Of a DNA stretch of 53,482 nucleotides, positions 36,247-44,410 are shown in pieces (positions within the stretch are counted from its first letter, which is position 1; every line of letters begins with the position of its first letter). Origin of the DNA: Magnetospirillum fulvum MGU-K5. Lineage in GTDB: Bacteria > Pseudomonadota > Alphaproteobacteria > Rhodospirillales > Magnetospirillaceae. A program made the position numbers and the translations under genes. Where the stretch lies: positions 1 through 53,482 of the forward strand of contig NZ_AQPH01000018.1 in assembly GCF_000442515.1 (NCBI RefSeq). Direction: 5' to 3'. Under the pieces are notes generated by a model. That model made no database searches. It had not been told where the DNA came from and worked only from the letters and a program-made list of their open reading frames with translations.

Positions 36247-36690
36247 TCACTTCGCCTGGGGGTCTTCCTTCCACTGCCCGGACTTTTTCAGGGCATCGGC
36301 GACGTCTTTCGGCATGTATTTCTCGTCGTGCTTGGCGAGAACCTCGGCGGCCAGGAACGTGCCATCGCCGCCCATCTTGCCTTCGACCACCACGCCCTGG
36401 CCCTCGCGGAACAGGTCGGGCAGAATCCCGGCATAGGTCACCGGAAGGGTGTGGACGAGATCGGTGACGACGAAGGTTACGCTTTTGCCGTCGCGAATGA
36501 CGCTGTGATCCTGGACCAGTCCGCCGATTCGCATCCGCCGCCCCTCGGGCTGCGGCTTCGAGACCAGATCGCTCGGCGTATAGAAATAGACCAGCGAATC
36601 CGAAATCGCGGTCAGAACCAGGGTGGCGGCAGCGCCCAGCGCCAGCAGGCCAAGCAGAACGAAATAGAGGCGGCGCTGCTTGCGGGTCAT
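36247..36690 (-). CDS. ccmE: Heme chaperone CcmE
   Basis: Periplasmic heme carrier of 147 aa with one N-terminal membrane anchor (RLYFVLLGLLALGAAATLVL) and an OB-fold. The covalent heme-binding residue is H121 in LAKHDEKYMP, with Y125 as the usual axial ligand; this is the standard His-type site rather than the Cys variant. It overlaps ccmD by 4 bp. Confidence 0.96.
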   Translation of the reverse strand: MTRKQRRLYFVLLGLLALGAAATLVLTAISDSLVYFYTPSDLVSKPQPEGRRMRIGGLVQDHSVIRDGKSVTFVVTDLVHTLPVTYAGILPDLFREGQGVVVEGKMGGDGTFLAAEVLAKHDEKYMPKDVADALKKSGQWKEDPQAK

Positions 36691-36884
36691 GGCCCGGCTC
36701 CCGCCGCACCGCCGCGACGGTCACGCCGCGGCCCCTGAAGCTGTTCCAGTTCGGCTTCGCGGCGGCGCACCTGCCGCAACGAGATCACCAGAACGGCGGT
36801 CAACACCACCACCGAAAGACCGTAGGCGGGCCAGACATAACCGGCATAGCCACCCATGGCGAAGAGGGCGTGCAGGGACTCCAT
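36687..36884 (-). CDS. ccmD: Heme exporter protein CcmD
   Basis: Small membrane protein of 65 aa: MESLHALFAMGGYAGYVWPA, then one transmembrane helix (YGLSVVVLTAVLVISL) and a charged cytoplasmic tail with RRREAELEQL. This is the classic CcmD pattern; it releases holo-CcmE from the CcmABC complex. The frame is open further upstream, but homology begins at MESLHALF, directly after ccmC (7 bp gap). Confidence 0.92.
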   Translation of the reverse strand: MESLHALFAMGGYAGYVWPAYGLSVVVLTAVLVISLRQVRRREAELEQLQGPRRDRRGGAAGAGP

Positions 36885-36891
36885 GTGTCGG

Positions 36892-37626
36892 TCACTCCCC
36901 TCGGGATGAAGCGTGAACCTGAGCAAGGCGCAGGACGCGGATTTTCTGGGCGGCGATTTCGGCGCGACCGCGCAACAGCAGAACGGTGACCCAATACGCC
37001 TTGAAGCCAAAGGCCATCAGCAGCAGCGGCAACAACATGCTGGGATCGATCGCCGGACCGCCCATCTTCACCACGCTGGCGGGCTGGTGCAGGGTGTTCC
37101 ACCAATCGACCGAAAATTTGATGACGGGAATGTTGACCGCGCCGACCAGGGCCAGGATCGCCCCGGCCTTCGAGCCGCGCTCGGGATCGTCGAAGGCGTC
37201 GATCAGCGCCATATAGCCGAGATAGAGGAACAGCAGGATCAACATGCTGGTCAGCCGGGCGTCCCACACCCACCACGTCCCCCACATCGGCTTGCCCCAC
37301 AGCGAGCCGGTGACGAGACAGAGCAGGGTGAAGGCGGCCCCGACCGGAGCGGTCGCGCGGGCCAGCAGATCGGCCAGCGGATGTTTCCAGATCAGCGCCA
37401 TCGCGCTGAACACCGCCATCGCGACATAACAGACCATGCCCATCCAGGCCGACGGCACATGGACGTACATGATCCTCATGCTGTCGCCTTGCTGATAATC
37501 GGCGGGCGAACCGACCAGGGCGAACCACAGGCCGGAACCGAGGAGCAGAACGGCGAGTCCCGACGAATACGGCAGGATCGCCTTGGCCAGACGCAGGAAG
37601 CGGGCGGGATTGGCGTAGCGGTGCAT
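36892..37626 (-). CDS. ccmC: Heme exporter / heme-handling protein CcmC
   Basis: Six-helix inner-membrane protein of 244 aa that loads heme onto CcmE. The WWD motif is WGTWWVWDARLTSMLILLF, and conserved His are seen in MYVHVPSAWMGM and WWNTLHQPAS. The start MHRYANPARFLRLAK is chosen because the upstream extension in frame has no homology. It is the first ccm gene of this cluster; ccmA and ccmB, usually just upstream, are absent. Confidence 0.95.
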   Translation of the reverse strand: MHRYANPARFLRLAKAILPYSSGLAVLLLGSGLWFALVGSPADYQQGDSMRIMYVHVPSAWMGMVCYVAMAVFSAMALIWKHPLADLLARATAPVGAAFTLLCLVTGSLWGKPMWGTWWVWDARLTSMLILLFLYLGYMALIDAFDDPERGSKAGAILALVGAVNIPVIKFSVDWWNTLHQPASVVKMGGPAIDPSMLLPLLLMAFGFKAYWVTVLLLRGRAEIAAQKIRVLRLAQVHASSRGE

Positions 37627-37822
37627 GGGCCTACTTCTAACGAGGTTTGCCCGCCATTTCCAGAGGAGACGGAGGCCAAGGGCCAAAGGGCATGACGCCC
37701 GCGCCCAATCGCCCAGACTCATTACGGCCGGATCGTGCTTTTCCGTTCTTTCCAGCCGTCGCTTCATGCTATTGGGATAAGACGAAAAGGCAAACTGCTC
37801 CCGGTTTTCCCTGGAGAGTGAC

Positions 37823-39357
37823 ATGGTCGGCGACGGATCGAGTCTGGACCAAGCCCTGCGTTCGTGCGAGAGCGAACTTCTCCACCTGTCCGGGCAGATT
37901 CAGCCCCATGGCTTTTTGCTGGCGGTTCGCGACAGCGACGAGATCGTCACCCATGTCAGCCGCAACACCGCCTCTGTTCTGGGCGAGCCGCCCGAAGCAT
38001 TCCTGGGCCGCCCCGTCCCCACCACCCTGCTGTGGCAATCACTGGCCGATCTGCGCGCCGCCGCAACCGAAGCCCTGAGCGGCCTGCCCGCCTTGTTCCC
38101 CAATGTCACCTCGATCGGCGGCAAACCGTGGGATTTGGCGGTCTCACGCACGGCCGAGGGATGTTTGCTTGAATTCGAGCCGGGCGGCCCGGCCCCTCCC
38201 AGCGTCACCCCCTGGATGAACGAAAGCCTGCGGCTGCTGCGCGTCCCCTCCGGTCCCGGCCAGCCCGACGCCAATTTCCGTCGCCTTGCCGAGATCGTCA
38301 GCCACCTGACCGGCTTTGGCCGGGTGCTGGTCTATCGCTTCGATGACGATTGGAGCGGCGAGGTGGTGGCCGAGGTGCTGGCCCTGCCGCTCGACAGCTA
38401 TCTCGGGCTGCGCTTTCCCTCTGGCGACATTCCGGCCAATGCCCGCGCCCTGTATAGCCGCACTCGCCAGCGCTTCATCTTCGATGCCGAAGCCGCTCCC
38501 GTCGATGTGATCGGCCTTGAGGCCAACCAGACGCCACTCGATCAGGGGCCGGGAACGCTGCGCAGCGTCTCGCCGCTCCATCTCCAATATCTGCACAACA
38601 TGAAGGTGCGGTCGTCCTTTTCCGCCTCGGTGATCGTCAAGGGCAAATTGTGGGGGATGGTCGCCTGCCACCATCCCGCGTTGCTGCCGCTGCCCTTGCC
38701 GGTGCGCGATCAGGTGGCGCGGGTGGTGCGTGATTTCGCCGTCGGCTACCTTGCCTTTGTCGCGGGCGAGCATCTGCGCTTCGTCGACGGCATCGACCGC
38801 GCCATCGTCGCATTGCTCGGCCCGCTTGGGCCGACGGCACAGGAAAGCGTGATCGACCGGCTGCATAATCGTGCCCCCGATTTCCTGCGGCTGGTCGGCG
38901 CGGATTCGGCGGCGGTGATGCTGGGCGACCGGGTCGAATTGATCGGCGACGGCCCCACCGCCGCCGAAGCGATCGAAATCGACCGCTGGTTTGTTGCGAC
39001 CAACCCGCGCGGCTTTGTCTCGACCGCCTGCCTGTCGTCGTTGTTCCCGGCGGCCAGCGAGATGCAGGATTGCGCCAGCGGCTTGATCGGCCTGCGCGTC
39101 CCCCCCGGCAAGGCCAGGGATTCGATCTGCGCGTGTTGTGGTTCCGCCGCGAATTGCCCCGTCAAGTCCGCTGGGCCGGGAACCCGGTCAAGACCGCACC
39201 CTACAACGGGGCCGGGCCGCTGACGCCGCGCCATTCGTTCGACGTCTGGACCGAATTGGCCCATGGCCGCTCCAAGCCCTGGACCCTGGCCGATCTGCTA
39301 GCGGCGAAGACCTTCCGCGCCACCGTGTTCGGCCAGAAGAGCCTGCGCTGGGTGTAG
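37823..39357 (+). pseudogene. Bacteriophytochrome photosensory module (PAS-GAF-PHY), frameshifted
   Basis: As read, the frame starting at 37823 stops at 39223 (466 aa). The biliverdin-binding Cys is C15 in CESELLHLSGQIQPHG. The GAF domain has DIP at 202-204 (FPSGDIPANARALY), H253 (PLHLQYLHNMKVRSSF) and ACHH at 281-284. PHY follows. Homology then leaves the frame at a run of seven C (39100-39106) and continues one base back with VLWFRRELPRQVRWAGNP and the tongue motif PRHSF, ending at 39357. Adding one C restores a protein of 511 aa, exactly a PAS-GAF-PHY core with no kinase or other output domain. It may be a pseudogene, a phase-variable gene or a sequencing error. Confidence 0.8.
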
Positions 39358-39460
39358 CCTGCTGACCAGCTAGGGGTTTTTTCTCGGGAAGACGGGTTTC
39401 TCCAACCAGCGGTCCGGCGTATGATGCGCCTCGGTATCTCCGTCATGGACCCTAATTCTG

Positions 39461-40030
39461 ATGATATTCGCCCCGGCATCCTCTGCGGCAGCTCCTTTGG
39501 CGTGCGCGCGGACAGCCCCCCGGCTCGGGATCGTCCTGGCGGTTTTCCTGTGCCTGTCGACGATGGGTTGCGTCGAAACCTTTCCCCGCGCCGAGTCCGA
39601 CGACACCGGGCTGGAGGTCGTCTTCGACACCACCCGCGTCTCTGACTTCATCCGCCAGACCGAAGAAGGGCACAACGTCTCGCAATTCTCGTTGGGCTGG
39701 TTCATCGACACCCTGTTGATCGACATCGCCTCACGCGACGAGGACCTGTTCCGTCATTTCCATCGCGACGGATTGATGATGTCGAGCTACCTGCAAACGA
39801 CGTTTCAAAACCATCCCGATCAGGAAATCGCCACCCTTGACCGGATGGCCGAGGACGGGAACCAGACGTTGCGGCTGGTGGCACGGCACGCCCTGGGCGC
39901 GCTGACCCACATCCCCAACAGCCGCGATCCCCAGGAGGTGCAGGCGGAGGAACGCCGCCTGCTGCTGGCCGAACTGATCGCCCTGCGCGAGATGCAGGAG
40001 CAAGCCCAGGACGAGTTCTCCTCGCGCTGA
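39461..40030 (+). CDS. Hypothetical exported protein (possible lipoprotein)
   Basis: Protein of 189 aa with an N-terminal hydrophobic stretch (GIVLAVFLCLSTMGC) that ends at a cysteine, loosely like a lipobox (S-T-M-G-C, not consensus). The mature part is acidic and helical, with no recognised domain. The start is uncertain: ATG at 39461 gives about 20 residues before the hydrophobic core, and a TTG at 39497 would give a more usual signal peptide. It is downstream of the broken phytochrome gene on the same strand, about 100 bp away. Confidence 0.6.
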   Translation: MIFAPASSAAAPLACARTAPRLGIVLAVFLCLSTMGCVETFPRAESDDTGLEVVFDTTRVSDFIRQTEEGHNVSQFSLGWFIDTLLIDIASRDEDLFRHFHRDGLMMSSYLQTTFQNHPDQEIATLDRMAEDGNQTLRLVARHALGALTHIPNSRDPQEVQAEERRLLLAELIALREMQEQAQDEFSSR

Positions 40031-40078
40031 CGGATACGTTCCGCCGACCGGAAAGGGACTCTTCCGCAGTGAAGCGGA

Positions 40079-40444
40079 TCACTCCGATCGACGATCAGCC
40101 TTAAAATTCATCATTTCTTTTGGCAATATGATGGAAATTACTTTTTCACCATCTTTTTCGTGATCCAACATTGCCCCATCCAATATTGAAATATATATCG
40201 ACATATCATGATTTGACAGCCTCGGCATTGCATCATGACAGATGATGACTTTTCTTTCCCTTATCCAACTCAGATCGCGCAGACATTCATCCAAGGCATC
40301 CCAATTGAACCCAAAATAACCGGGAAACCACAATCCATAATACATGCACTGAAAGAGGTCTGATTTATCCAAAACTTCAGGCCTCATCCGAAACAAAAAA
40401 CAGTCATGAACCGCACCGGGTTCTTCAAATATAAATCTGTTCAT
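40079..40444 (-). CDS. Barstar-like protein (orphan), AT-rich
   Basis: Protein of 121 aa resembling the barstar (RNase inhibitor) family. The family core is seen in GYFGFNWDALDECLRDLSWI, with the N-W-D-A-L-x-x-C-L pattern, preceded by YYGLWFP. Barstar-fold proteins neutralise secreted RNase toxins and also occur as immunity proteins of polymorphic toxins. No RNase-like gene is adjacent. The gene is far richer in A+T than its neighbours (two 60-base stretches I counted, 40141-40200 and 40201-40260, are about 35% and 42% GC), with rare codons, which suggests recent acquisition. Confidence 0.75.
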   Translation of the reverse strand: MNRFIFEEPGAVHDCFLFRMRPEVLDKSDLFQCMYYGLWFPGYFGFNWDALDECLRDLSWIRERKVIICHDAMPRLSNHDMSIYISILDGAMLDHEKDGEKVISIILPKEMMNFKADRRSE

Positions 40445-40498
40445 TCCAGATTAACTCCAAGAATGATCTGAGAGCCTCGATCAATCTGATTACAGATG

Positions 40499-41650
40499 TT
40501 ACCCACCGGAAGCCGGAACGAGGCGAGGCAGCCGGTCCTGCACCTCGCCCACGCGGTCGAAGCGGTAAAGCCCTGCCGCCCCCTCCCAACCTTGCATCCG
40601 GCGCAGGGCAAAAGCCAGCTCAAGCGGCTCGGCCGAGCCGGTGAGCCGGATCGCCTCGGCCAATAGGCGCAGCGCGTCATAGCCCTGGGCGGCCGCTTCG
40701 TCGGGGTCTGTGCCGAAGCGGGCGCGGAACCGCGCGACAAAGTCGCAATTGGCCGCAAACGGCGCGGTCGCATCGTAGAATTGAGGAACAATCACCCGCT
40801 CCAACGCCGACCCGGCCAGCGTGGTCAGACGGTTCGACGGCGCAGCCGCGACCAGGATCGGTACACTCACCCCCGCCTGCTCGGCCCGGCGCAGGAAGTC
40901 GGCGATGTCGGACGTCGGCCCGGCGATCACGATCAGGTCGGCCTCGATCGTGCGCAACCGCTCGGCCGGAACGCGGAAATCGGCCCGTCCGCTCAGATAG
41001 GGCCATTGCCAGACCGCCCGCCCTCCCTGGCCGCTCTGGCCGCTCTGGGCGATCAGAAACGCGGCGACGAGCTCTTTGCCCGGACCGTCCTCATCCCACA
41101 GCAGCGCGAGGCGGAGCGGTGCCTCTCCCCGCGATGCGGCCACGGCAAGGCCACGGGCGAACGCCGTCTGTGACGGCGCGGTCCGGATCGCATAGCCTCC
41201 CTCTCCCGCCACCGGATCGGGATTGCCCGGCCAGACGAACAGATGCAGCAGGCGGCTTCGGGCCAGGATCGGCGCGGCACGACGGGCCAGCCGGATGTCG
41301 TCATAACCGATCACGGCCGACATCGTCGGCGTGTCGGCGAAATCAAGGGCGATCCGCCGCGCCTCTGCCCAGGTGCCGGAATCGTCGCGCAGATCAAGAC
41401 GGATCGGCCGCCCGCCCGCCAGACCGCCCTGATTGATCTCGTCCTGAGCCAGCCGCAACCCGTCTTCCATCCCGTCGCGGCGCCGCGCGAACGGCCAACT
41501 GACCCCGACCAGCACTTCCTCCGGCGGATCGGCAAGCGTTGCGGCACGGCGCTCACCCATCTCCTCCAGCGAACGCCATTGCGGCGCCAGACTGACGATC
41601 GCCGCCAGGATCAGCCCAGCCAGCGCCACCCAGCGGAGCCGATCGGCCAT
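40499..41650 (-). CDS. Membrane-anchored periplasmic-binding-fold protein
   Basis: Protein of 383 aa. An N-terminal hydrophobic segment (WVALAGLILAAIVSLAP) lacks a clear cleavage or lipobox, so it may stay anchored. The rest resembles the type 1 periplasmic binding fold of branched-chain amino acid/amide receptors: VLVGVSWPFARRRDGMEDGL, AQDEINQGGLAGG, SAVIGYDDIRLARRAAPIL and AAAQGYDALRLLAEAIRL. Ligand unknown. It starts 4 bp after the SPFH gene stop on the minus strand and so belongs to the three-gene unit with the SPFH protein and an export-type ABC protein; no permease genes of an import system are present. Confidence 0.8.
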   Translation of the reverse strand: MADRLRWVALAGLILAAIVSLAPQWRSLEEMGERRAATLADPPEEVLVGVSWPFARRRDGMEDGLRLAQDEINQGGLAGGRPIRLDLRDDSGTWAEARRIALDFADTPTMSAVIGYDDIRLARRAAPILARSRLLHLFVWPGNPDPVAGEGGYAIRTAPSQTAFARGLAVAASRGEAPLRLALLWDEDGPGKELVAAFLIAQSGQSGQGGRAVWQWPYLSGRADFRVPAERLRTIEADLIVIAGPTSDIADFLRRAEQAGVSVPILVAAAPSNRLTTLAGSALERVIVPQFYDATAPFAANCDFVARFRARFGTDPDEAAAQGYDALRLLAEAIRLTGSAEPLELAFALRRMQGWEGAAGLYRFDRVGEVQDRLPRLVPASGG

Positions 41651-41654
41651 CGCC

Positions 41655-42521
41655 TCAATCCTTGCCCAGGATGATCGGCAACCCGCTATTGCCCGCCCCG
41701 ATCACGATGGTCTTGCTGTTGGGCGACTTCGCCAGTTCCTGGGTTGCCCGGATGCCGTACCAATGCAGCAGCGAGGGATCGAGACTCTGACCCAGCGTGG
41801 TGTTGAAGACTTTCAGGCCATTCGACTCGATCCGCAGCCGCTCGGCCTCCTTCTGGGCGATCGACAGGCGATAGACATATTCGCCCTCGACCTGCTGATA
41901 GGTCATCTTGCTCTCGATCGCCTCGGCGATCCGGGGCGGCAGGCTGATGCTTTCGATCGGGACGTCATCCAGGGCGATGAAGCGGGCTTCCAGTCGCTGG
42001 CGCGATTGTTCGCTGACCCGTTCCTGGATCGCCCGCTGCGAGGTGTAGATTTCCTCGGGCTTGAACTGGCCGAATACAGTACGGACCACCGAGCGGATTT
42101 CCGGCCGCACCACGACGTTGACGTAATCCGGCCCGATCCGTTGATGCAGCAGCGGCAGTGTATCGGCGGACAGGAAATAACGAACCGAATACTGGACCCG
42201 GACAGTCAGCCCATCGATGGTCAGCGTGTCGATCGTGTCTTCGAACTGCTGCTTGCGGGCGTTGTAGATGTACATCCGGTTCACCGGCAGGATCATGTGC
42301 AATCCCTCGCGGTACACCGTGTCGATGACGGTCCCGGCTCCCAGCCGTCGCCACAGCACCCCCAATTCGCCGGGGCGGATGGTGATGACGATCAGATCGA
42401 ACATCGCGACGAACAGAAAGCCCGCCAGAAACAGCGTCAGCACCAGATAAGGCGCGTTGTCGCGCACCGCCCGGTCGGCGACGAGGATACGGCGAGCGGC
42501 CCAGCGCAGCAGGCGCCTCAT
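41655..42521 (-). CDS. SPFH/Band 7 (prohibitin-like) membrane protein
   Basis: Protein of 288 aa: a charged N-terminus, one transmembrane helix (about 24-46, LVLTLFLAGFLFVAMFDLIV), then an SPFH domain beginning ITIRPGELGVLWRRL, with DTLTIDGLTVRVQYSVRYFL and VVVRPEIRSVVRTVFGQF. A C-terminal coiled coil has QVEGEYVYRLSIAQKEAERL. SPFH proteins form large membrane rings that organise microdomains or cage partner complexes. Its start overlaps the ABC gene stop by 4 bp, so the two proteins are made together and probably act together (inference). Confidence 0.85.
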   Translation of the reverse strand: MRRLLRWAARRILVADRAVRDNAPYLVLTLFLAGFLFVAMFDLIVITIRPGELGVLWRRLGAGTVIDTVYREGLHMILPVNRMYIYNARKQQFEDTIDTLTIDGLTVRVQYSVRYFLSADTLPLLHQRIGPDYVNVVVRPEIRSVVRTVFGQFKPEEIYTSQRAIQERVSEQSRQRLEARFIALDDVPIESISLPPRIAEAIESKMTYQQVEGEYVYRLSIAQKEAERLRIESNGLKVFNTTLGQSLDPSLLHWYGIRATQELAKSPNSKTIVIGAGNSGLPIILGKD

Positions 42522-44182
42522 CGCGGCGCCTCCATCCCGCGGATTTCATTGGGGACGTAGTCGCGCAGTGTGCCGTAATCCATCCGCAGGACGCGGTCGG
42601 CGACGTGGAAGTAACGGTCGTCATGGGACACCACCACCACCGTCTTACCCGATGCCTTCAGGTCGGGCAGCAGGGTCTCGTAGAAATAGTGGCGGAAGTG
42701 GGGGTCCTGATCGGCCGCGACCTCGTCAAAGATATAGACCTCCTTGTCCTCCAGATACGACACCACCAGGGCCAGCCGTTTGCGTTGCCCGGTCGACAGG
42801 TGGGTGTTGGTGAAGCGGCCGTCGGCGAACGCCGTTTTGTGCGAAATCTCCATCAGCCGCAGCATCGCATTGACCCGCTCGGGCGCGATTTCGTGCAGCC
42901 CGTGCAGCTTGTCGAACAGGTGGAAGTCGGAAAAAATCGCCGAAAACAGGCCGCGATAGGATTGGATATTGGCCGGGCCGATCTCTTGCCCATCGACCCG
43001 GATCGCGCCCACCGTCGGCGGGTACAAGGCGGTGAACAGCTTCAAGAAGGTGGTCTTGCCGCTGCCATTGCCGCCGACCAGGAACAGAATCTCGCCGTGG
43101 CGGACCTCGCCATTGATCGGGCCGACGGTGAAGGTCCCTTTCCCATCCGGATCGACATAGGTGAAGCCGACCCCATCCAGCCGGATCGTCGTAAACGGAG
43201 CCAGCGCAACCGGCGGAGCGGACGGCGTCTCGTTCGATTTCGCCAACGTCGCGTCGAGTGTCGCCTCCAGCCGCTGGAGGTTCTCCACCGTCACATTCAC
43301 CTGCGACAGCATCGGCACCATCATCACGACGTTCCCAAGCGGCCCGAAAAAAAACAGAACCGCCGAAACGATCTTGGTGACCGAACTGCCGAACGATTCC
43401 GACAGGATCGGCACGACAAAGACGATCACCCCCAACAGCAGAACGAAAAACATCTCGACGAAGACGTAATTGTCCGAGAACAGCAGCATCACATCGGTGC
43501 GAACGTCGCGGACGCGCCGGGCGTTCTCGCTGAAATCCTCGAACACATCGTCGCTTTTGCGGGTATTGAGGCGGATTTCCTTAAACCCCTTCAACAGCCC
43601 GTTCAGCGTGGTAAACAGCTCGTCTTCCTGACGCGAGGCGCTTTCCAGCCCGGCCTCATAGCCCTTGCGATCCTTCAGATAGATGCTGGCCCCCCCGGCG
43701 ATCAGGGCCAGGCACAGCAAAACCGCCACCGGCGACACGGTGGCGATATAGATCATCGTGAACAAGATCATCACCGCCGATTGCGCGGCGGCAAATAATG
43801 GCCGCGCCGCCTGGGCAATCGCGGCGGTGTCGCGGCTGATCCGGGCGTGAATGTCGGCCTCGCCGATCCGTTCCAGCGCCAGCAGATCGCAACGGCGGAT
43901 CTTGTCGGCCAAGCGGATTCGCACGCTGCAAATCGCGGATTCGGCGATCCGGGTCGAGGCGTACAGAACATAGCGGAGCGAATAGACGAACAGGCCGAGC
44001 GAAAGGCCGAACCACACGAAATATTGCCAGGGCGGGCCGCCCCGAGACAGCGCCTCGACCCCCGCATTGATCACCGCGAGGTTAAGCGCGTTGGCAATGC
44101 CCGAGGTCGCGGTCAGCACGATCAACCGCTTGTTAAGGGCGTGGGTCTCCCCCTGCAAGAACGCAAAGATGCCGCCGCTCAT
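42518..44182 (-). CDS. Export-type ABC transporter of the cyclic-peptide (SyrD/PvdE/YojI) family
   Basis: Fused membrane-ATPase half-transporter of 554 aa. About six membrane helices span 15-295. The nucleotide-binding domain has Walker A GGNGSGKTT (370-378), signature LSTGQ (462-466, the variant typical of SyrD/PvdE/YojI), Walker B with catalytic Glu (D486/E487 in IFDEVAADQDP) and the switch His H520. Known relatives export cyclic peptides, siderophore precursors or microcin. The ATG at 44182 follows GGGAGAG; upstream starts lack a ribosome site. It is first in an operon with the SPFH and binding-fold genes. No peptide synthetase is nearby. Confidence 0.88.
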   Translation of the reverse strand: MSGGIFAFLQGETHALNKRLIVLTATSGIANALNLAVINAGVEALSRGGPPWQYFVWFGLSLGLFVYSLRYVLYASTRIAESAICSVRIRLADKIRRCDLLALERIGEADIHARISRDTAAIAQAARPLFAAAQSAVMILFTMIYIATVSPVAVLLCLALIAGGASIYLKDRKGYEAGLESASRQEDELFTTLNGLLKGFKEIRLNTRKSDDVFEDFSENARRVRDVRTDVMLLFSDNYVFVEMFFVLLLGVIVFVVPILSESFGSSVTKIVSAVLFFFGPLGNVVMMVPMLSQVNVTVENLQRLEATLDATLAKSNETPSAPPVALAPFTTIRLDGVGFTYVDPDGKGTFTVGPINGEVRHGEILFLVGGNGSGKTTFLKLFTALYPPTVGAIRVDGQEIGPANIQSYRGLFSAIFSDFHLFDKLHGLHEIAPERVNAMLRLMEISHKTAFADGRFTNTHLSTGQRKRLALVVSYLEDKEVYIFDEVAADQDPHFRHYFYETLLPDLKASGKTVVVVSHDDRYFHVADRVLRMDYGTLRDYVPNEIRGMEAPR

Positions 44183-44243
44183 CGCCCGCTCTCCCGCCGC
44201 CCGACACATCCCTAGGATGCGCCTCATTGGCGTCAAGAGTTAT

Positions 44244-44271
44244 GATAGCGAAAGCAAACAATATGACAACC
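44244..44271 (-). promoter_or_regulatory. Sigma-70 promoter of the ABC-SPFH-binding-protein operon
   Basis: On the minus strand TTGTCA (44266-44271) and TATCAT (44244-44249) are spaced by 16 bp, 62 bp upstream of the ABC start. Two small inverted repeats lie close by: AACCT-TTG-AGGTT (44270-44282), which overlaps the -35 edge, and ACACCC-AAA-GGGTGT (44295-44309). They are possible operators for this and the divergent gene at 44411. Confidence 0.55.
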
Positions 44272-44410
44272 TTTGAGGTTTGTATCCGCGCTAGACACCC
44301 AAAGGGTGTAGAACGATGCCATGGCGGTGACGGCTCGCCGATTTATCGATAAAGTATCGTCAGGTCCTCGCCCGTGCCGGACGCGAGCCTTCTTGTCAGG
44401 AGCTGCCGCC

